From JAUXEH01 sp965602945 (lineage in GTDB: Bacteria; Acidobacteriota; Aminicenantia; Aminicenantales; Aminicenantaceae), in assembly GCA_965602945.1 (NCBI GenBank), contig CBFDBC010000153.1, positions 1-9,210 of the forward strand: a DNA stretch of 9,210 nt, in the 5' to 3' direction. The position numbers and the translations under genes were made by a program. How positions within the stretch are numbered: position 1 is the stretch's first letter; every line of letters starts with the position of its first letter. Positions 1-6,349 of the stretch are shown one piece after another. The notes under the pieces were generated by a model that was given only the letters and a program-made list of their open reading frames with translations, did no database searches and was not told the origin of the DNA.

Positions 1-1
1 G

Positions 2-2707
2 GATCTGCCGGTAGCGATGGACATGGACCAGGGTGCGGCGGGGATGATCTCGCACGACGGGTCGACGGTGGCCTTCAACCGGTACGGGATGCGCTACTGG
101 CGCAAGGGGTATCGGGGCAACAGCCAGACGGACATCTGGCTGCAGGATGTGTCCAGCGGTGAGATCACGCAGCTGACCGATGCCGACACCGAGGGGTTTC
201 GCGCGCACACGCAGGACGCGTATCCGATGTGGGGCGCCGACGGCATGGTGTACTTCATGTCGGAGCGCGACGGAATCTTCAACATCTGGAAGGTCGCACC
301 GGGGGGAGGGGAGCCCACCCAGGTTACGTTTCACGAGAAGGACGGCATCCAGTATCCCTCCATCAGCCCGGATGGGAAGACCATCGTGTACGAGAATGAG
401 TTCGAACTGTGGCGGCTGGATATCCCGGGCGGAGAGCCGCAGCAGATTCCTGTGTCCATGGATTTTGACCTCAAGGAGAACCTGGTGCAGTACCTGCATG
501 TCGACTCGGAAGTGGAGGGGTTCTCTCCGTCACCGGATGGATCGAGCCTGGTGATCGATAATCACGGAGAGATCTTCGAGGTCCCGTCCGACCCGGAATT
601 CGGCGAGAAGACCCAGGTCACGGCCTCGCCCTGGCGGGATCGTGGTGGCGGGTACTCCCCGGACGGTAAATACATATGTTTCATCTCCGATGAGTCCGGG
701 GACGACGAGCTGTGGCTCTTCACCGTGGCCACGGGCGAGCAGCGTAAGCTCACCAGCCACGAATCACAGAAGCGGGGCTATATCTGGTCCCCGGATTCGA
801 AGCACATCGCCTTTGTGGCGGCCAACCGGCTGTTCTCGATCGCGATACCGGGCGGGGAGGTGACGGAGCTGGCCTACAATCAGGCGCGGGGATTCAGCCT
901 GGGGGCGTTCTCACACGACGGCAAATGGATTTGCTATGCCCGCCAGGACGACGCCAGCAACACCGATACCTACCTCTTCGAAATCGCGGCTAAGAAGGAA
1001 TACAACATGACTCAGAATCCCTTCCGGGATTACCGGGCCGAATTCACGCCGAACGATGAGAGCCTGGTGTTCGTCTCCACGCGGGACAACGGGGTGGGGC
1101 ATCTGTTCATGCTGCCTCTAAAAAAACAGATAGAAGACCCCAATGACCCGCTGGTCAAGGCTAGGAAGAAGAAGGAACAGGCTGCCGAGAAAAAGGCCAA
1201 GGACAAGGCTGAGACCGCGTCCCTGGTGCTCGATATGGACCGCATCGACCGCCGGGCCGTGCAGCTGACCAGGGGAGAAAACCCGGCCGGCAGCTTTTTC
1301 CTGTCCAAGGACGGAAAAACCGTCTATTTCACCAGCCGCGACCAGAAGGGGCCGGGTCTCTTCAGCATCGGCATGGACGGGAAGGATCAGAAGAAGGTGG
1401 CGGACGGCGATTTCCGCGGCCTCCAGGCGAGCGCCGACAGAAAAACCGTGTTCTTCCTCAAGCAGAATGTCGTGCAGATGATGCCGCTCGCCTCCAAGAA
1501 GCCGAAAAAGGTCGGGTTCAACCTTGTGGTCACGGTCGACCTGCGCAAAGAGTGGACACAGATCTTCGAGGAATCCTGGAGGGTCATGAAGTACATCTTC
1601 TATGACGAGAACATGCACGGTTACGACTGGGATGCCATCAAGGCCGTGTACAAACCATACCTGAAATATGTGGGGGAGAACCAGGACCTCTATGACCTGA
1701 CCAACGAGATGATCGGCGAGCTGAATGCCTCCCACACGGGCGTGAGCGGGCCCACGCTGGAGAGGCCCGAAACCTACCGGACGCGGTTCCCCGGGTTCGA
1801 GATGGAGCCGGATGGGGATTTGTATCGCGTGAGCCACGTCTACTGGAACGGCCCGGCCGACTTGGAATGGGTCGGCCTCAATGTGGGAGACTATGTGCTG
1901 GCCATAGACGGCCAGGAACTCAGGGCAGAGGACAATTACTGGCGGATGTTCAACCACCAGCTGAACGATTATGTCACGCTGCGGGTCAACACGAAGCCTG
2001 GCAAGGAGGGTGCCCGGGATGTCCGGATCAAGACGGTCGATTCGCTCCGGAACATCAAATATGAGGAGTGGGTCAAACAGAACAGGGACTACGTAGAGAA
2101 GCTCACGGATGGAGAGATCGCGTACGTGCACATACGGTCCATGAACCGGCCCTCCCTGCAGAAGTTCGAGAACGAGATCGACCAGTTCACGAACCGCAAG
2201 GGCATCGTCGTGGACATCCGCTACAACGGCGGCGGGAACACCGACCAGCAGCTGCTCGACATCCTCGAACGCCGGGCGTACGAGTACTGGAACAACCGCT
2301 GGTCTTCGCGGGTCCAGGGGAGGCGGCCGCGTCAAGCCATCGTGGGCCCCAAGGTGATGCTCATCAACTGGCGGTCTGCGTCCGACAGTGAGGTCACACC
2401 CATGGGCTTCCGGGACCTGGGTCTCGGGCGGATCGTGGGCACACCCACCTACGGAGCCGTGATCGCCACCGGCAGCTACCGGCTCATAAACGGCGGACGG
2501 ATCCGCACTCCGGGTTCGCTCGTCGTGACCTACGATCCAAGCAAGCCCAACAACTACGGCATAAACCTCGAAAACTACGGGGTGGCCCCAGACGTCTGGG
2601 CGGAGAACACACCGGAGGACGAGCTCACGGGCTATGACCGCGAGCTCAAGGCCGCCGTGGATGAGGTGCTGCGGATGCTCAAAGAGGGGAAGTGGACGTA
2701 TAAGTAG
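2..2707 (+). CDS. Tricorn protease homologue (5' partial)
   Basis: Tricorn-family serine peptidase, which trims oligopeptides. Residues are counted from the Met codon at 17, but the frame is open to the window edge, so that Met is not the likely start. Residues 1-370 hold TolB/WD40-like propeller blades (for example DIWLQDVSSGEITQLT and DELWLFTVATGEQRKLT). A lysine-rich linker lies at about 373-400, then a second propeller segment to about 500. The C1 helical domain is at about 510-590, a PDZ domain at about 593-680 and the C2 peptidase domain at about 690-885. The catalytic set is complete: S572-H573 (NASHTG), nucleophile S789 with D790 (SASDSE), and E852 (NLENYGVAPD). The spacings of 217 and 63 residues match Thermoplasma tricorn (S745, S965, E1023: 220 and 58). 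The offset from tricorn numbering, about 173, suggests roughly that many residues are missing upstream, including any signal peptide. The family call is secure. Substrate and location are not known. Confidence 0.93.
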   Translation, partial: DLPVAMDMDQGAAGMISHDGSTVAFNRYGMRYWRKGYRGNSQTDIWLQDVSSGEITQLTDADTEGFRAHTQDAYPMWGADGMVYFMSERDGIFNIWKVAPGGGEPTQVTFHEKDGIQYPSISPDGKTIVYENEFELWRLDIPGGEPQQIPVSMDFDLKENLVQYLHVDSEVEGFSPSPDGSSLVIDNHGEIFEVPSDPEFGEKTQVTASPWRDRGGGYSPDGKYICFISDESGDDELWLFTVATGEQRKLTSHESQKRGYIWSPDSKHIAFVAANRLFSIAIPGGEVTELAYNQARGFSLGAFSHDGKWICYARQDDASNTDTYLFEIAAKKEYNMTQNPFRDYRAEFTPNDESLVFVSTRDNGVGHLFMLPLKKQIEDPNDPLVKARKKKEQAAEKKAKDKAETASLVLDMDRIDRRAVQLTRGENPAGSFFLSKDGKTVYFTSRDQKGPGLFSIGMDGKDQKKVADGDFRGLQASADRKTVFFLKQNVVQMMPLASKKPKKVGFNLVVTVDLRKEWTQIFEESWRVMKYIFYDENMHGYDWDAIKAVYKPYLKYVGENQDLYDLTNEMIGELNASHTGVSGPTLERPETYRTRFPGFEMEPDGDLYRVSHVYWNGPADLEWVGLNVGDYVLAIDGQELRAEDNYWRMFNHQLNDYVTLRVNTKPGKEGARDVRIKTVDSLRNIKYEEWVKQNRDYVEKLTDGEIAYVHIRSMNRPSLQKFENEIDQFTNRKGIVVDIRYNGGGNTDQQLLDILERRAYEYWNNRWSSRVQGRRPRQAIVGPKVMLINWRSASDSEVTPMGFRDLGLGRIVGTPTYGAVIATGSYRLINGGRIRTPGSLVVTYDPSKPNNYGINLENYGVAPDVWAENTPEDELTGYDRELKAAVDEVLRMLKEGKWTYK

Positions 2708-2731
2708 GGGAAATCGAGTAGTTCGGAGAAG

Positions 2732-2760
2732 TTGACAGACGATCGCTCCCACTTTATTTT
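2732..2760 (+). promoter_or_regulatory. Sigma70-like promoter for the beta-helix gene
   Basis: A perfect -35 box, TTGACA (2732-2737), is followed by exactly 17 bases and a -10-like TATTTT (2755-2760, 4 of 6 to consensus). A start near 2767 would give a leader of about 38 bases before the ATG at 2805. It lies in the 97-base gap after the tricorn stop, so the beta-helix gene probably has its own promoter rather than relying only on read-through. No terminator-like hairpin with a T-run is visible between the two genes. Confidence 0.6.
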
Positions 2761-2804
2761 GTAAGTAAGACAGCTTCGCCTTCTTTTACGCTGGGGGGTG
2801 CCAT

Positions 2805-4304
2805 ATGAAGAATATCCTCGCGGCCGCCATTCTGCTGGTTTTTTCTTTAACGATTCCTGGTTTCACTCGAAGCCAGGAGAAATTCGTATATTCCTTGGCT
2901 GTGAGCCGTTATGCTAACGTGTATGATTTCGGGGCCAGGGGAGACGGCGAGACCGATGACACCCGTGCCATTCAGGACGCCTTGGATTCTTTGAAGGAAT
3001 TCCGGATCAATGGGATGGCTCAGGTGGGCTCATGCGCCGGAAAACCTGCGGTCAGACTCCTGGACATGACTCTGGCAGGACGGGATGTCCCCGGGAGTGT
3101 TGGAAGATTCGCTGTCTCGCAGCCCATTCTTATCGAAAGCGATTATCAGGCGAGCCCAAGAGAAAGCATGGATGGAGTCGTTGTTTGGGGGTATGGGGCG
3201 GAGCTGATCGCGCTGCCCGGATTCAGGGGGATCCAGAGGCTGAGGCGGAGTGATCGCTGGGAGATGCACCTGGCTCTGTTGGTCATCGGGCCCAAAAACT
3301 ATGCCGCGTCGGGCGGACCTTTTCAAAGATTTAATGGTGTCCATGGACTGGCATTCAGCGGTCACAACCTGGATGGGGACCTGGCAGGGATCCGGCTGGA
3401 TGTCTGCTCCCGGGCAGAGGTCAAGGACTGTGTTTTCAAACATCTGCACAAGGCTGTGGACGGAAGGGCAGTATCGTCTCTCCTATTTCTACAAAGCAGG
3501 GCCAAGCAGGTCAATTCACTCTGTTATATAAAAAACGATTCTGCATGGCTCGGATGGAACGATGGGCTGGGGGTGCCGTGCCGAGGCCCCCGCATCGCTT
3601 CTTTTACTGTAAGAGATTCCCGGGATACCTGGCCGGAAATACTGCCGCCCAAATATACCAACATGGGAAAGATACACTGCATTAACCTGGACGGCGGTAC
3701 CATTCAAGATGGGAAGATCATCCAGGGCAGCGGAAAGGGCATCTACATCGCCCGGGAAAAGGAACCGACAGACCAGGCGAAAAGATGGTGGAAACTTAGC
3801 TGCTTGAAGATCACGGATATGTATCACGAAGCCCTTCACATCAAAAAACAGACCAGGGTTCATATGGCGGATGTTCAGGCTTACAGGAACCAGTCAGATT
3901 TCCGGGCAGGCTCCCGCGGAGGTGGGGCTTGTATACATCTTCAAAATGTAGAGAAGATAGAATGGAGTGACTCCCTTGTCGATCAACGGCCCACCCAGGG
4001 ACACATGAACGGATATGGCGGGCACATTGTACTTATCCAAGGGCAGGTGGCGATAACAGACTGCGTATTCAAAGGTATTCCTGTGAAGAACAATGCCTTT
4101 TCAGCCGTCCGGATCTGTCATGGTGCCACCTGGAAAGGCAACAACTGTCTGGTTTCAGGATGCAGGATCTGCAGCGATTTGACGCCTGATGTTCCCGGCG
4201 CCCGGTACACGTACGGCATAGAGGCTCCCATGGGAAGCGTTGGTCACGTGTTCACCGGAAATATCATTTCGGGTTATTGGATCGCCCCTGTCTCCTGGTA
4301 TTGA
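2805..4304 (+). CDS. Secreted right-handed beta-helix (pectate-lyase-3-like) protein
   Basis: A 499-residue protein with an N-terminal signal peptide (basic K2, hydrophobic core about 4-20, cleavage probably near TRSQ at 21-24). Residues 38-61 carry the NVYDFGARGDGETDD-type motif that opens many right-handed beta-helix enzymes (pectate lyase 3 superfamily, GH28/GH55 relatives, some phage tailspikes). The rest is short beta-strand turns with N/G/D-rich corners, clearest at about 178-218, 288-318, 331-362, 372-424 and 430-496 (for example GVHGLAFSGHN, ITDCVFKG, FTGNIISG). The start has a GGGGGTG ribosome site at 2794-2800, 4 bases before ATG. The fold is well supported but the activity is not: I cannot place a catalytic triad, so lyase, glycosidase and carbohydrate-binding roles all remain possible. 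The neighbouring sulfatase favours a polysaccharide substrate (inference). GC is visibly lower than in the flanking genes (22 of 60 bases at 3481-3540). The 3' end overlaps the sulfatase gene tail to tail. Confidence 0.85.
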   Translation: MKNILAAAILLVFSLTIPGFTRSQEKFVYSLAVSRYANVYDFGARGDGETDDTRAIQDALDSLKEFRINGMAQVGSCAGKPAVRLLDMTLAGRDVPGSVGRFAVSQPILIESDYQASPRESMDGVVVWGYGAELIALPGFRGIQRLRRSDRWEMHLALLVIGPKNYAASGGPFQRFNGVHGLAFSGHNLDGDLAGIRLDVCSRAEVKDCVFKHLHKAVDGRAVSSLLFLQSRAKQVNSLCYIKNDSAWLGWNDGLGVPCRGPRIASFTVRDSRDTWPEILPPKYTNMGKIHCINLDGGTIQDGKIIQGSGKGIYIAREKEPTDQAKRWWKLSCLKITDMYHEALHIKKQTRVHMADVQAYRNQSDFRAGSRGGGACIHLQNVEKIEWSDSLVDQRPTQGHMNGYGGHIVLIQGQVAITDCVFKGIPVKNNAFSAVRICHGATWKGNNCLVSGCRICSDLTPDVPGARYTYGIEAPMGSVGHVFTGNIISGYWIAPVSWY

Positions 4305-6060
4305 GGCTCACCTCCACATAGAACGGGAGGTGGTTGCCGCCTCCCGCCCTGTACCAGGGCTCAAGGCGGTAGTTCCCTTTTTTGAGGAAGATCCGCCGCA
4401 TCTCGAGCTTCCGGGCCGCCGGGTCGGTATTGCGCAGGCTGCGCTGTGTTGTTCCCAGGCGCAGCTTCATGGTCCCTTCCTGATCCACGCTCTCACGGAA
4501 GTGAAAGGTGAAGTCAAAGAAGTTGTCCTCGACGACTTGAACATCCCAGTACCCATAGATGCGGTCCTGGGCCCAGATACCCTCGTCGCCCTTGGCGTCG
4601 TTTCGGTTGAGCAGGACCGGGTCCTCGTAAGGGCTGCCCAGGCGTACCCGTGGGGGCTCCTTTAGATGGGGGCTCTCCATGATATCTGCATACCAGCCGT
4701 CGAATTCCTGTTTGAGCTCCAGAGCCTTCTCCGGAAGGCTGCCGCTGAGATCCTCCATCTCATGGGGATCCTTACGCAGGTCGAAGAGCTCGAAGTCTGA
4801 GGCTCCGGCCGTTGAGGGTGCGTGGCCTACCAGTTTGTATGGCCCTTTGCGGACGGCGACGTTGTTGTAGGGTTCGGGAAAACCCCGCTGCCAGTGGAAG
4901 AAGAGGGGACGCTCCGCCCAGGAGACACCGCGGCCCTGTATCAGGGGAACCAGGCTGTGCCCGTCTATCTTGAGTGTTCCTGGGAGTGCGACGCCGCAGA
5001 GATTGAGAATTGTGGGGAGGATGTCGATGTGGGCGGCGGGGACATCGATGCCGGCCGGTCCCGGCGCCAGCCAGGGGATTTGCATGAAGCAGGGGACGCG
5101 GACGCCGCCCTCGTAGACGCTGCCTTTGCGCCCCCGCAGGCCCGCGGTGTAGCGGCGCTGCTGAGGGCCGTTGTCAGTCAGGAATATTATCACGGTGTTG
5201 GAGTCGAGCCTGAGGGTGCGAAGGTGCTCGAACAGGCGGTCCAGGTTCTGGTCGATGTTACTCACCATGGCATATACACGGCGCGCCGCGTCCTTTTCCC
5301 GGTCGGACATCTCCGGAAGCGGGCGTCCCTGTTTGGGATAGGAGACCGCAGCCGGATCCTTGTCTGCATACACTTCAAGAAATTCCTCAGGGACCTGGAG
5401 GGGCGTGTGCGGGGCATTGAAGGACAGGTAGACGAAGAAGGACTCCTCCCTGTGTGCCTCGATGAACTCCATGGCCGCATCGGTGTATACATCGGAACAG
5501 TACCCCTGGGTAGAGGCCGGGACGCCGTTGTCCCAGAGGAAGGGATCGAAGTAAGAATGGTCGAATTTGAAATAATTTTTGACATCGCCGACCTGGCCGA
5601 TGCCTCCGGCCCGGTGGACGAGCGATTCCTCGAAGCCTTGCTCCTGGGGGCGGAAGGGGAAGTTGTCACCCAGGTGCCACTTGCCGAAAATGCCGGTTTT
5701 GTAACCTGCGTTTTTGAGGATCTCCGCGACGGTCGTCTCTTCGGAAGCCATGATCGCACCCCCGTTGTAGGTGTCGTACACACCGGTGCGCAGCGAATAG
5801 CGCCCGGTCATGAGGCTGGACCGGGTGGGGGCGCAGACGGGGGAGACGTAGAAGTTGTTGAAGCGGACACTCCTGGCGGCCAGCTGGTCCAGCACCGGAG
5901 TGCGGATCATGGGATTGCCGTGGAATCCCAGGTCGCCGAAGCCCTGATCGTCCGTCATGCACAGGATGATGTTGGGCTGATCTTGGCCGAAGGCAGCCGC
6001 ATGCAGCAGCACGACAGCCGCGAATACGACCCCGCTCGCGATGAACTTCTTACAATGCAT
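4264..6060 (-). CDS. Secreted Cys-type sulfatase (arylsulfatase / GalNAc-6-sulfatase-like)
   Basis: A 598-residue family S1 sulfatase that hydrolyses sulfate esters, likely on a sulfated glycan and outside the cytoplasm (signal peptide 1-25, cleavage near AFG/QD). The metal site starts with D37-D38 (MTDDQGFGD). The active-site motif is C76-A-P-T-R80 followed by SSLMTGRYS; C76 is the residue converted to formylglycine in this family. Further family residues are visible: K127 and H129 in GYKTGIFGKWHLG (second sulfatase signature), H218 (NAPHTP), D296-N297 (TDNGPQ) and K312 (RGRKGS). Residues from about 475 to 585 form an accessory, probably beta-rich C-terminal domain (NRNDAKGDEGIWAQDRIYGYWDV). 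The ATG is supported by AAGGA at 6069-6073, 8 bases upstream. Activity requires a formylglycine-generating enzyme or anSME, neither of which is in the window. Exact substrate cannot be read from sequence. The last 12 codons lie within the opposite-strand beta-helix gene. Confidence 0.95.
   Translation of the reverse strand: MHCKKFIASGVVFAAVVLLHAAAFGQDQPNIILCMTDDQGFGDLGFHGNPMIRTPVLDQLAARSVRFNNFYVSPVCAPTRSSLMTGRYSLRTGVYDTYNGGAIMASEETTVAEILKNAGYKTGIFGKWHLGDNFPFRPQEQGFEESLVHRAGGIGQVGDVKNYFKFDHSYFDPFLWDNGVPASTQGYCSDVYTDAAMEFIEAHREESFFVYLSFNAPHTPLQVPEEFLEVYADKDPAAVSYPKQGRPLPEMSDREKDAARRVYAMVSNIDQNLDRLFEHLRTLRLDSNTVIIFLTDNGPQQRRYTAGLRGRKGSVYEGGVRVPCFMQIPWLAPGPAGIDVPAAHIDILPTILNLCGVALPGTLKIDGHSLVPLIQGRGVSWAERPLFFHWQRGFPEPYNNVAVRKGPYKLVGHAPSTAGASDFELFDLRKDPHEMEDLSGSLPEKALELKQEFDGWYADIMESPHLKEPPRVRLGSPYEDPVLLNRNDAKGDEGIWAQDRIYGYWDVQVVEDNFFDFTFHFRESVDQEGTMKLRLGTTQRSLRNTDPAARKLEMRRIFLKKGNYRLEPWYRAGGGNHLPFYVEVSLNTRRQGRSNNPK
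4324..4360 (+). other. Tandem hairpins just past the beta-helix stop
   Basis: Two adjacent inverted repeats. The first has arms 4324-4333 and 4337-4346 (CGGGAGGTGG and CCGCCTCCCG), ten pairs with a single G.T wobble and a three-base loop. The second has perfect six-base arms 4346-4351 and 4355-4360 (GCCCTG, CAGGGC) with a three-base loop; the two share base 4346. They start 20 bases after the beta-helix stop but lie inside the sulfatase coding sequence on the other strand, where the first encodes an AGGGNHLP segment. There is no T-run directly after; a T6 run occurs at 4378-4383. They could end or stabilise the beta-helix transcript, or be a by-product of Gly/Pro-rich coding. Confidence 0.4.
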
Positions 6061-6144
6061 CTTTGTTTTCCTTACCCTATGTCTATGGGCTTAGGCTAAT
6101 GTTTTTCACCCCAAAAATAAAGGAATAAGAGTAAAAAATGGGCG

Positions 6145-6173
6145 ATTTTAAGACCTAACATATTTTTTATCAA
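6145..6173 (-). promoter_or_regulatory. Sigma70-like promoter for the sulfatase gene
   Basis: Read on the minus strand, TTGATA (6173-6168, 5 of 6 to TTGACA) is followed by 17 bases and TAAAAT (6150-6145, 5 of 6 to TATAAT). A start near 6138 would give a leader of about 78 bases before the sulfatase ATG, ending in the AAGGA ribosome site. It is one of the two best promoter matches in the window. Confidence 0.65.
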
Positions 6174-6212
6174 CAACATTTCATGGTCCGTCCCCGAAAT
6201 TACAAAAATATC

Positions 6213-6240
6213 TTGCAAAAGTGAACCACAGAGATAAAAT
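6213..6240 (+). promoter_or_regulatory. Sigma70-like promoter for the propeller gene
   Basis: TTGCAA (6213-6218, 4 of 6) is followed by 16 bases and TAAAAT (6235-6240, 5 of 6). A start near 6247 would give a leader of about 100 bases containing both inverted repeats described below. An alternative start closer to the gene could use TATATT at 6311-6316, but no good -35 box lies the right distance upstream of it. Confidence 0.5.
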
Positions 6241-6292
6241 GTCGTTACCGGAATATATACGCGTATGTTGTCTCTGCCTTTTCCCACTGCCG

Positions 6293-6310
6293 TTAAAGGG
6301 TGACCTTTAA
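6293..6310 (+). repeat. Perfect inverted repeat, candidate operator or leader hairpin
   Basis: TTAAAGG-GTGA-CCTTTAA is a perfect 7-4-7 inverted repeat in the rightward leader, 39 bases before the propeller ATG and immediately before TATATT. Its dyad symmetry and short size fit a dimeric repressor site. In RNA it would be a modest seven-pair hairpin. It is not followed by a pure T-run, so a terminator is less likely. Confidence 0.45.
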
Positions 6311-6321
6311 TATATTTTGCC

Positions 6322-6336
6322 GGCCCTATCCGGGCC
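6322..6336 (+). repeat. Short GC hairpin next to the ribosome-binding site
   Basis: GGCCC (6322-6326) and GGGCC (6332-6336) form a five-pair GC stem with a five-base loop, ending two bases before the AGGAGG ribosome site at 6339-6344. In the transcript it could affect ribosome access, though it does not cover the AGGAGG itself. Such short GC stems also occur by chance. Confidence 0.3.
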
Positions 6337-6349
6337 TGAGGAGGGCATC

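Larger units (their letters stand above)
6061..6349. promoter_or_regulatory. AT-rich divergent control region
   Basis: The 289 bases between the sulfatase and propeller start codons are clearly richer in A and T than either gene. They contain one sigma70-like promoter facing each way, with the two -35 boxes about 40 bases apart, two inverted repeats in the rightward leader, and a 10-base palindrome ATACGCGTAT at 6257-6266. I see no convincing gene, tRNA or known riboswitch. The arrangement allows one regulator to control both the sulfatase and the propeller protein, but no regulator gene is present to test this. Confidence 0.6.

Noticed and set aside
17..19. Met codon at 17 as the true start of the tricorn gene
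   Set aside because: The frame is open upstream to the window edge, no ribosome site is visible, and the family needs about 170 further N-terminal residues.
1118..2752. 544-codon open frame on the minus strand across the tricorn gene
   Set aside because: Shadow frame produced by GC-rich codon bias; the plus-strand frame has complete tricorn domains and catalytic residues, and the antisense translation shows no recognisable domain.
4822..6099. 425-codon open frame on the plus strand opposite the sulfatase
   Set aside because: Shadow of the sulfatase coding strand, which carries every family motif; the antisense translation is Val/Gly/Asp-rich without a domain.
6257..6266. Palindrome ATACGCGTAT as an operator
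   Set aside because: Only ten bases long, unrepeated and not extendable; such palindromes arise by chance, so it is noted only within the control region.
6096..6287. 63-codon minus-strand frame in the divergent spacer, with a hydrophobic C-terminal stretch
   Set aside because: It begins with GTG, has no ribosome site upstream, and covers both proposed promoters. A small membrane protein cannot be fully excluded, but nothing supports it.
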